Of a stretch of 64,000 nt of DNA, positions 44,202 through 51,233 are shown in pieces. The translations under genes and the position numbers were made by a program. The stretch's first letter is position 1. Each line of letters starts with the position of its first letter. The notes beneath the pieces were generated by a model. That model had not been told where the DNA came from. It searched no databases and saw nothing but the letters and a program-made list of their open reading frames with translations. Source of the stretch: Saccharospirillum impatiens DSM 12546 (lineage in GTDB: Bacteria; Pseudomonadota; Gammaproteobacteria; Pseudomonadales; Natronospirillaceae); NCBI RefSeq assembly GCF_000423605.1, contig NZ_AUIH01000013.1, positions 46,407-110,406 of the forward strand, read 5' to 3'.

Positions 44202-45082
44202 CAGTCGGGGCTCCTCGCCAGTGCCAATCGAAGTGCCCCGTCCAGTGCATCGCCCTGCGCGGTGCGCAGGTGCGAACGATGCCGCTCTGCCAGCAGCGGA
44301 CTGACCCGGGCTGCAAGCCCGCCCATCACTGCCAGTGGCTGTGGCATGGGCATCAGGACGTCCAACAATCGATTCAGAATATCGAGCTGGGCAGAGACGA
44401 TCTGGCGGGCAATGGGATCGGCCTGGTCATACCAATTCATTACCAAAGGCGCCAGCTTACCATAATCTACCGATTGGGCCTGTTGGGCCCAACCAATAAG
44501 CCCACTGACTGAATCATCGTGCAAGGCCCAGACTGCCTGCGTCAGGTCACTGGCATCGACCAAACCATCCCGCTGCCAGAGTGCATGGCGAACAGCCTGC
44601 AAGCCAAGCCAGGCGCCGCTGCCGCCGTCATCCAGTGGGAACCCCCAGCCAGAGACCTGACGCCACTGGCCTTGCTGGCTTGAAACACCCACCACACCCG
44701 TGCCAACAATCAGCAATACGCCATCGCTGCCACCGTGGGCGCCCAAACAGGCAATTTGCCCATCGTTAAGCAATTCGAACTGTGCAAAACCGTGTGGACG
44801 CTGCAAGAACCCGGCAGCAGCCGAGTCTATTTCTGAACCTGCCAACCCGGCCACAACGATCACATGAGACCGGTCCTGTGGCTGAAAGCCCGCGGCATGA
44901 AGTGCTTCGGCCGTGGCCTGGTCGATGGATCTCCAACTGGTTTCAACACTCTGATAGACATTGGCACTGCCCGCTCTGGCCTCGGCCAATATATGACCCT
45001 GCCGATCCGCCAGCCGAACCCGACAGGAGGTGCCACCGCCATCGATGCCCATAAAAAGAGGCGCGCTATCTGCAGTTTTCAT
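44201..45082 (-). CDS. N-acetylglucosamine/glucosamine kinase (BadF/BadG/BcrA/BcrD ATPase family)
   Basis: Cytoplasmic kinase, 293 residues. ATP-binding FMGIDGGGTSCRVRLADRQG, a Gly-rich LLIVGTGVVGVS phosphate-2 loop, and WGFPLDDGGSGAWLGLQAVR, the signature of GlcNAc/GlcN kinases in this ASKHA family. In organisms without a GlcNAc PTS this enzyme phosphorylates imported sugar before NagA and NagB act. No PTS gene is in the window, which fits. First gene of the minus-strand nag run; it faces the GH20 gene across a 250-bp divergent promoter region. Confidence 0.9.
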   Translation of the reverse strand: MKTADSAPLFMGIDGGGTSCRVRLADRQGHILAEARAGSANVYQSVETSWRSIDQATAEALHAAGFQPQDRSHVIVVAGLAGSEIDSAAAGFLQRPHGFAQFELLNDGQIACLGAHGGSDGVLLIVGTGVVGVSSQQGQWRQVSGWGFPLDDGGSGAWLGLQAVRHALWQRDGLVDASDLTQAVWALHDDSVSGLIGWAQQAQSVDYGKLAPLVMNWYDQADPIARQIVSAQLDILNRLLDVLMPMPQPLAVMGGLAARVSPLLAERHRSHLRTAQGDALDGALRLALARSPD

Positions 45083-45287
45083 CGGTTGTCGCCTCCTTCG
45101 CTGGGTAGATATTCAGGCAATTTGACGCGAGCTTGGTGGTTCGTGAACGGGCGTTTATCGGCACTCGTGCCCGGCATAACCGTCGTTCTGCGTCATTGTT
45201 ATTGATACCCTCCGGGCAAACCGGGTCTGCTTCGGGGGTCACGGTCAATTGGCGCTAGAATACGACCTTTCACTGGCCATGACAATA

Positions 45288-45300
45288 CCAATATAATACC
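45288..45300 (-). promoter_or_regulatory. Candidate NagR operator upstream of the GH20 gene
   Basis: CCAATATAATACC on the plus strand is the exact inverse of GGTATTATATTGG at 47294-47306 upstream of the sugar-binding-protein gene. On the minus strand the longer sequence is GGTATTATATTGGTATTGTC: a GGTATT direct repeat at 11-base spacing, one helical turn. It lies 32 bases before the GH20 start and may also act on the divergent nag operon. Confidence 0.65.
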
Positions 45301-45331
45301 TTTAAAGAAATGCACACCAGGAGAGTCGAAC

Positions 45332-47209
45332 ATGATGCTGACCGCCGAGCTGGCCATCACCACCCGGGAGGGCCACTACCACCTGCAGATAACACTGCCC
45401 AAAACCGGGACAGCGACGTCCGCCGCTACCGAATTGTGTTTCTGCATGGCTCACCCGCCCACCGCAGAGAGTGTGTCGGGCGCTCAGTTACTGGATGCCC
45501 AGGGAGACTGGCATCGCCTGGCACTGGCAACCCCCTGGACCGGTGAACACCCCGTTACTCTGAGTTTTTCGGGCAAGGGTGAGCTTAAGAAACTGACTGA
45601 CCGCCCCTACGGCGTATATCTGGTTCAAGGGCAGCAACGGCTACCGGTCCAATTTCCGGGCGAACCCGCGCGGCACTTCATTCAGCCCGCTGAGGTTAAG
45701 TCCAATACGCTGTCGTTCCTACCCCGCCCCAGACAATCAGACATTGGCCAGGGCCGTATGCACTGCCCCTCGACGCTACAATTTCTCGATTCAACTACCG
45801 GGCCGGCCTGGAATACTGGCTGGTTTCAGCGCCTGTCGAGTCGACTCAGCGTACCTGCGCCCACCCTGTCGGAGCAGGGATACCTGATACACGCAAGGTG
45901 CGAACCCGGCCTGCCGGAACGATTCCAACTGCATATCAGTGAGCAAAACGCTGAGCTTCGCTACCGGGATGACGCTGGTTTTTACGCGGGCCAGGCATAC
46001 CTGATGCAGTACCTGTTGCAGTGGCCCCTGGCCGGCACCCTACCCGAGCTGACCATCGCCGATACACCGGATTTCGACTACCGCGGCGTGCATCTGGATG
46101 TGGTGCGGCACTTTTTTGAAGCCGACACTGTGCAACACTGGCTCGACATCATAGCCCTGTTCCAGTTCAACCACTTTCACTGGCACCTGACTGACGACGA
46201 CGGCTGGCGTGTGCCCAGCGCCCGATATCCGGAGCTAGAACGCGTGGCCGCCTGGCGCGGACACGACCTGCCGGTGTGTCCTCAAATGGGCTCAGGCTCT
46301 GCCCCTTACGGGGGTGTTTACACAGAGTCCGAGATTCGCAGCACAGTGGCTCGCGCTCAGGAGCTGGGTATAACAATCGTTCCGGAACTGGATATCCCCG
46401 GCCATGCCCGCGCTCTGTTGATCGCCCTGCCCGAGCTGGATGAACCGGACGATACGTCTCTCTACCACAGCGTTCAGCACCACAAGCGCAACGTCATCAA
46501 CCCGGCTCTGAGCAGCACCACCAAGGTCATGCAGACTCTGCTCGATGAGTGGTGCGCGCTATTTCCCGGGCCATTGCTGCACCTGGGTTCCGATGAAGTC
46601 CCCGACGGCGTCTGGCGGGGGTCGCCGGCCGCTCAAGCCTGGTCTGCCAACACCGGTCTGCCAATCGATACCTTGCATGGCCATTTCATGGCACAGATGG
46701 AAAGTGAAGTTCAAAGACGCGGAAAAACCGCCGTCGGGTGGGAAGAGATGCGCACCGGGGAGGCTATCTCCACCGACACCTGGATCATGTCCTGGCAGGG
46801 CATAGAAGCCGGCCAGGCAGCGGCCGAGGCTGGCCACCCGGTAGTCATGACCCCCGCCTCCCATTGTTATTTTGATCTGGCAGTGACCGACCAGGCAGAC
46901 GACCCCGGCTATTACTGGGCCGGCACGGTCTCACTGCAACAGGCCTGGCACTATGATCCCACTGCCGGCTTGTCCGAACCCGCCAAAGCCCGCGTTAAAG
47001 GGGTGCAGGCCTGCCTCTGGACAGAGCTCGTCGAGACGCCTGAACACGCCGAATACATGTGGTTTCCACGACTGCTCGCAACGGCCGAAGTGGCCTGGGG
47101 CGCAACACCCGGCCGGCAGTTCTCCGACTTTGAAAGCGATGCCCGGGTCATCATGAACCTGTTGGCTCACCTTGGCATTACCGGGCGCGATGAACAGGCA
47201 GGCTGGTAA
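45332..47209 (+). CDS. Cytosolic beta-N-acetylhexosaminidase (GH20)
   Basis: Releases terminal GlcNAc from chitobiose and short chito-oligomers. 625 residues. No signal peptide, so it acts in the cytoplasm on sugars brought in by the ABC transporter. An N-terminal domain of about 240 residues (galactose-binding/GH20b-like) precedes the TIM barrel, which starts DFDYRGVHLDVVRHFF. Catalytic pair Asp421-Glu422 in LHLGSDEVPDGVW, NHFHWHLTDDDGWR and YYWAGTVSLQQAW complete the active site; IVPELDIPGHARAL is also typical. AGGAG precedes two ATGs, of which either could be used. First gene of the plus-strand half of the nag cluster. Confidence 0.93.
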   Translation: MMLTAELAITTREGHYHLQITLPKTGTATSAATELCFCMAHPPTAESVSGAQLLDAQGDWHRLALATPWTGEHPVTLSFSGKGELKKLTDRPYGVYLVQGQQRLPVQFPGEPARHFIQPAEVKSNTLSFLPRPRQSDIGQGRMHCPSTLQFLDSTTGPAWNTGWFQRLSSRLSVPAPTLSEQGYLIHARCEPGLPERFQLHISEQNAELRYRDDAGFYAGQAYLMQYLLQWPLAGTLPELTIADTPDFDYRGVHLDVVRHFFEADTVQHWLDIIALFQFNHFHWHLTDDDGWRVPSARYPELERVAAWRGHDLPVCPQMGSGSAPYGGVYTESEIRSTVARAQELGITIVPELDIPGHARALLIALPELDEPDDTSLYHSVQHHKRNVINPALSSTTKVMQTLLDEWCALFPGPLLHLGSDEVPDGVWRGSPAAQAWSANTGLPIDTLHGHFMAQMESEVQRRGKTAVGWEEMRTGEAISTDTWIMSWQGIEAGQAAAEAGHPVVMTPASHCYFDLAVTDQADDPGYYWAGTVSLQQAWHYDPTAGLSEPAKARVKGVQACLWTELVETPEHAEYMWFPRLLATAEVAWGATPGRQFSDFESDARVIMNLLAHLGITGRDEQAGW

Positions 47210-47293
47210 ACCATTGATATTTATAAATTTTATGACAGGCAACTGAAAAAACGATAAGAAAATAACAGCTGGTCATTGCTTGGTACTATTATT

Positions 47294-47306
47294 GGTATTA
47301 TATTGG
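47294..47306 (+). promoter_or_regulatory. Candidate NagR operator upstream of the sugar ABC transporter
   Basis: GGTATTATATTGG, identical in inverse to the site at 45288. It is preceded by TTGGTACTATTA, giving three TTGG words spaced 11-12 bases (47280, 47292, 47303). A separate palindrome GATCACA-GGC-TGTGATC lies at 47338-47354, just before the ribosome-binding site. Confidence 0.65.
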
Positions 47307-47376
47307 GCTTGCCCTTATCAAAGCATTCACTAAAAAAGATCACAGGCTGTGATCGGCTAACAATAAAGAGGTTCAT

Positions 47377-48630
47377 ATGAAACTCATCAAGAAGTCACTG
47401 GTTCTGGCAACTGCCGCGGCCGCCCTGGTAACCAGTCATCAGGCTATGGCTGAAAGCACAACCGTAGAAATGTACAGCTGGCGTATTCAGGATGAAGCGT
47501 TGATCGATTACATCAACGACAAAAACCTGATTCCGGGCGTTCAGATCAACCTGAACGTCTACACCGAAGACATCGAATCCAAACTGCGCATCGACATGCA
47601 GACCAACCGGCCTGATCTTTATCACGCCAAAGCGGGTTCCGCCTGGATACAACCCTGGATCGACGCCGGCGTCGCCGCCCCGGTCAGTGACCTGGACATC
47701 GACTTGTCGGCCTTCGGTGATGCCGCACTCGCCGGCGCCACTGGCAGCGACGGGCAGGTTTACGGCGTTCCCTTCGTGATGCAGATGGAATCGATTCTGT
47801 ACAACAAAGCCGTCATGACCACCGAGCCAACCACACTGGACGAACTGGAAGCCACCTTTGCCGACCTTAAAGCGCAGGGCATTGTGCCGCTGCACGTTGA
47901 CGGACGTGATGGCTGGTACCTCAACCAGGTGCTTCACGAAACCCTGCTCGCCGGTCTGACCAGTGACGAATGGGCTCAGGGGGTGGTAGACGGCACTGCC
48001 TGTTTCACCGACGACATCTATGTCGACGCCATGGCCCGCTTTAAATCCTGGCAGGACAAAGGCTATCTGAACCCGAACCCGATGGCCGACGACTATGGCG
48101 CTATGCGCACCGGTGTCGCACTGGGTTCCTCTGCGATGATGATCGACGGCATCTGGTCAGCGACGCCAGCGTCTCCGGTTTACCAGATCGACCCGGATCT
48201 GCAACTGGGCTTCATGGCCATTCCCGGTTCGGCAAACAAGGTCTATGGATTTACCGACGCTCACCTGGCTTATAACCCACAGTCCGACGACATCGAAGCG
48301 GTTGAAAAGGTGCTGGAATTCTACGCATCGCCTATGTTCGCCCAGTTGTTCGCCGATATGGTTGAAGCGGTCCCGGCCTCCAACTACCCGGTAGATGTTG
48401 ATAACGAACGGGTACAAATGGCCTCGCAAATGATTGCCAACAACTCCCTGGTCGCGCAGCCGTTTTTTGCCGATTCGCTGATCAGTACAGACCCCGGGTA
48501 TCGCCCGCTCGTCTCGGAAGGCATGCAGGAACTGTTGGCTGGCAAAATCACGCCACGCGGGCTTGCCGAGAAAATCCAGTCTGGTCTGAATCAGGCGGGT
48601 TATGTGGGCGCGGCTAACTGCACACTGTAA
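47377..48630 (+). CDS. Carbohydrate ABC transporter substrate-binding protein
   Basis: Periplasmic sugar receptor, 417 residues. Signal peptide of about 25 residues (hydrophobic LVLATAAAALVTSHQ, cleavage after AMA). The mature family-1 binding-protein fold includes VEMYSWRIQDEALIDYINDK, RPDLYHAKAGSAWIQPWIDA, YGVPFVMQMESILYNKAV and the aromatic-rich DGRDGWYLNQVLHETLL. The aromatic residues fit sugar stacking. Location between a cytosolic GH20 enzyme and two permeases in a nag cluster suggests GlcNAc or chitobiose as ligand. Separated from the permease genes by hairpin element copy 4. Confidence 0.9.
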   Translation: MKLIKKSLVLATAAAALVTSHQAMAESTTVEMYSWRIQDEALIDYINDKNLIPGVQINLNVYTEDIESKLRIDMQTNRPDLYHAKAGSAWIQPWIDAGVAAPVSDLDIDLSAFGDAALAGATGSDGQVYGVPFVMQMESILYNKAVMTTEPTTLDELEATFADLKAQGIVPLHVDGRDGWYLNQVLHETLLAGLTSDEWAQGVVDGTACFTDDIYVDAMARFKSWQDKGYLNPNPMADDYGAMRTGVALGSSAMMIDGIWSATPASPVYQIDPDLQLGFMAIPGSANKVYGFTDAHLAYNPQSDDIEAVEKVLEFYASPMFAQLFADMVEAVPASNYPVDVDNERVQMASQMIANNSLVAQPFFADSLISTDPGYRPLVSEGMQELLAGKITPRGLAEKIQSGLNQAGYVGAANCTL

Positions 48631-48672
48631 TAGGCAGTAGTGACCCTGGTTCCAGGGTTTGCACCATGAGAG

Positions 48673-48783
48673 CGGCGAATGCCGGTGGTGCCTCTGCGGG
48701 GAAGTCCGCAACATGGATGTTGCGGTCTAGGCTCCATGGATGGATTCACGCCGACCCCGCAGAGGCACCACCGGTAGTCGCCG
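48673..48783 (+). repeat. Dispersed covarying double-hairpin element, copy 4
   Basis: Arms at 48673-48701 and 48755-48783 (29 bp, two mismatches). The plus strand carries GGA loops: CCGCAACATGGATGTTGCGG and TCCATGGATGGA. Its core is identical to copy 5 apart from the last base. It lies in the 252-bp gap between the binding-protein gene and the first permease gene, inside one probable transcript. Its right flank (GCGGACCAATACCAC) resembles that of copy 6. Confidence 0.88.
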
Positions 48784-48882
48784 CGGACCAATACCACTGC
48801 AATTCAAGCAGCCGACGCCTTAATAGGAAGCCTCCCTAGGGCTCCCGTTACTTCTTCTCTACCGCCAGCAAATGTGACTATC

Positions 48883-49872
48883 ATGACCCGACATGCCCCT
48901 GCAGAGCCTATGGCCCCACTGAGCACCGCCGACATGCCTGATGCCAAACAAGCCAGCCGTTTTAGGCTGAGCTATCGAATGATTGAAAAGATTCAGCGAA
49001 CACTGCTGCTTACGCCCGGCGTTTTACTGTACAGCGTGTTCAACTTTATTCCTCTGCTGATGCTGTTTTACCTCAGTCTGGTCAGTTGGCCCGGCATTGG
49101 CCCCAAAGAATTTGTTGGCCTGGAAAACTTTGCCAAAGTACTGACCCAACCTTATTACCGCGATCAAATGATCAACGCCCTGCTGCAAAACGTGATCTTT
49201 TTTGTCGTCATCATCGGTTGTTTTCTCATCATCGGAACCGGGCTTGCGTTGCTGCTCAGTTTCCGTACGCACGGCCGGAAAATCTATCAGACGTTGTTTT
49301 TTCTGCCCTACCCGATGGCCGGTGCCGCCGTCGCCTATTTGCTCGATTTATTTGTCCACCCGCGTGGCCCGCTGAACGCGGCACTGACCCAGTGGGGGCT
49401 GGTCGATGCGCCCATTCCGTTTCTGGGTTCGGAAGATACCTCGCTGATTACCATGGCTTTGTTTTACTCATGGCACCGCATGGGGTTTGCGATCATTCTA
49501 ATCCTGTCCGGCATTCTGGCAGTGCGCACCGATTTGCTCGAAGCCTCAATGCTCGATGGCGCCAATCGCTGGCAATCGATCCGGCACATCGTGTTTCCGG
49601 TACTGGGCCCCGCGTTCATTCTGATCACCGTGATTGTAATGGTTGATGTGTTCAACAACGCCGATTACATACTATTAATCATGGGTCCCGAGGCCGGGCC
49701 ATTGCGCTCGACGGACATCATGGGCACCTTTTTATTCCGAACGGCTTTTGGCGGCAGTGCCGACACCACCGACACCAATTTCGGTTTGGCGGCAGCCATC
49801 GGTTTGCTGACAGCGCTGATGATTTTGCCCGCCGCTGTGTTCCTTGCGCTGCGCAACCTACGGAAAACCTGA
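48883..49872 (+). CDS. Carbohydrate ABC transporter permease (MalF/UgpA type)
   Basis: Inner-membrane subunit of a sugar importer, 329 residues, about six helices. After a hydrophilic N-terminus come LLLTPGVLLYSVFNFIPLLM, FFLPYPMAGAAVAYLLDLF and the EAA coupling loop EASMLDGANRWQSIRHIVFP. I took ATG 48883; a GTG three codons earlier is equally possible and neither has a clear ribosome-binding site, perhaps because the hairpin element is close upstream. The next permease begins seven bases after the stop. Confidence 0.92.
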   Translation: MTRHAPAEPMAPLSTADMPDAKQASRFRLSYRMIEKIQRTLLLTPGVLLYSVFNFIPLLMLFYLSLVSWPGIGPKEFVGLENFAKVLTQPYYRDQMINALLQNVIFFVVIIGCFLIIGTGLALLLSFRTHGRKIYQTLFFLPYPMAGAAVAYLLDLFVHPRGPLNAALTQWGLVDAPIPFLGSEDTSLITMALFYSWHRMGFAIILILSGILAVRTDLLEASMLDGANRWQSIRHIVFPVLGPAFILITVIVMVDVFNNADYILLIMGPEAGPLRSTDIMGTFLFRTAFGGSADTTDTNFGLAAAIGLLTALMILPAAVFLALRNLRKT

Positions 49873-49879
49873 GGCTGTT

Positions 49880-50722
49880 ATGGATAAGATATTCAAACTG
49901 AGTAAACGTGAACAATTGCTGGTTCAATTCATCATGCTCGCCTGGGTCGCCGTGGTGCTGATTCCGTTCGGCGCTGCACTGATCAATGCGCTCAAGCCCA
50001 ATGTCGGCCAGGTGTTTCGTGACCCCTTCGGTTTACCGGATCCCTGGACCTGGAGCAACTTCGCCAAGGCCTGGGTCAACGCCAATTTTGCCCAGTACTT
50101 TGCCAACTCAACCATCATCGCCGTCAGTTGCGTAGTGCTGGTAACCTTCTGCGCCAGCACCACCGCTTTTGTCCTGGCGAGAATGCCATTCAAGGGCAGC
50201 ACCTTCATTTTTATCTGCTTTTTGTTTGGCGTCATCATCCCGATTCGCCTCGCACTGGCACCGCTGTTTGATATCGTGCGGTCACTGGGTCTGCTGGATT
50301 CGCTGCTCGGGGTCATTCTGGTGCAGAGCGCAAGCATGATGCCGGTATCGGTGTTTATTCTGGTCAGTTTCATGAAGAATATTTCTTCCGAACTGGAAGA
50401 AGCGGCGAAAATGGATGGCGCCCTGCCATTCACCATCTACTGGCGCATTATTTTCCCGCTGATGCGCCCGGCAATTGCCACCATTGCCCTGCTCACTTTC
50501 GTGCAAGCCTGGAACGAATACTTCCTGCCGCTGATCTTCCTGCAGTCCGAAGCCAACTACCCATTGACCCTCGGCCTGCAACGCTTCAATCAGCAATTTG
50601 CCATTCAATGGCACATGATGTTTGCTGGCATCCTGATCATGATGGGACCGACCATTCTGGCGTTCATGCTGGCTTCCAAGCAGTTCATTGCCGGGCTGAC
50701 TCAGGGTGGTGTGAAGGAGTGA
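49880..50722 (+). CDS. Carbohydrate ABC transporter permease (MalG/UgpE type)
   Basis: Second membrane subunit, 280 residues from ATG 49880. Typical MalG features: NSTIIAVSCVVLVTFCASTT, FVLARMPFKGS, VIIPIRLALAPLFDIVRSLG and the EAA loop EEAAKMDGALPFTIYWRIIF. C-terminal QFIAGLTQGGVKE is close to the consensus. No ATPase gene follows; a partner must be encoded elsewhere, as is common when one MsmK-like ATPase serves several sugar importers. Confidence 0.92.
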   Translation: MDKIFKLSKREQLLVQFIMLAWVAVVLIPFGAALINALKPNVGQVFRDPFGLPDPWTWSNFAKAWVNANFAQYFANSTIIAVSCVVLVTFCASTTAFVLARMPFKGSTFIFICFLFGVIIPIRLALAPLFDIVRSLGLLDSLLGVILVQSASMMPVSVFILVSFMKNISSELEEAAKMDGALPFTIYWRIIFPLMRPAIATIALLTFVQAWNEYFLPLIFLQSEANYPLTLGLQRFNQQFAIQWHMMFAGILIMMGPTILAFMLASKQFIAGLTQGGVKE

Positions 50723-51233
50723 GGGTTGATTCCGGATTTTAGCGCATTCTCAATCTCAACCATTGACCCCACGGCTGCGCCGCCCCCCTCTCTCTAGCTC
50801 TTTCCCCAGTGGTGGAGAGAGGACTGGGATGTGCAGCGTCGCGAGCGACTGGCGCGGGTCATATTCCAACCAACTAATCGCTCCCTCTCCCGTCCCACGG
50901 GAGAGGGCTGGGGAGAGGGTTTACTCCCGGTTTTTCCGCACTCCAATCGACACCACAGCAGTAACGGCTGCGCCGTCCCCCTCTCTCTAGCTCTCTCCCC
51001 CAGTGGTGGAGAGAGGACTGGGAAGTGCCGTGCCGCGAGTACCCATTTCAGCCAACCCACTTTCTGACCAAAACCTCATTTTACGCTATTGACCTTCCCT
51101 CCGCCGCAAGCTCCAGACTCTCGCTGACACAAATATTTACACTGTTATATTTACACCATATATTTCTAGTGATAAGTTTGCATCGTTAACTTAACACCAT
51201 GAACATACCCGTGAACACTACAGGAGCACGACG
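50723..51233. other. Intergenic region with repeats upstream of the RND operon
   Basis: No gene supported. The first 340 bases are filled by the CCCTCTCTC-type repeat (separate entry). The last 100 bases are AT-rich and carry ATATTTACAC twice (51133 and 51147, 14 bases apart), a possible regulator site for the RND operon. Confidence 0.5.
50770..51045. repeat. Triple intergenic repeat of the CCCTCTCTC/GGAGAGAGG type
   Basis: Two direct copies of about 75 bases (50770-50845 and 50967-51042; both begin ACGGCTGCGCCG, contain CCCTCTCTCTAGCTCT and GTGGTGGAGAGAGGACTGGG) flank a related inverted hairpin CCCTCTCCCGTC-CCACGGGAGAGGG (about 50883-50910). Such elements are widespread between proteobacterial genes and are thought to be REP-like. 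No coding role. Confidence 0.75.
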
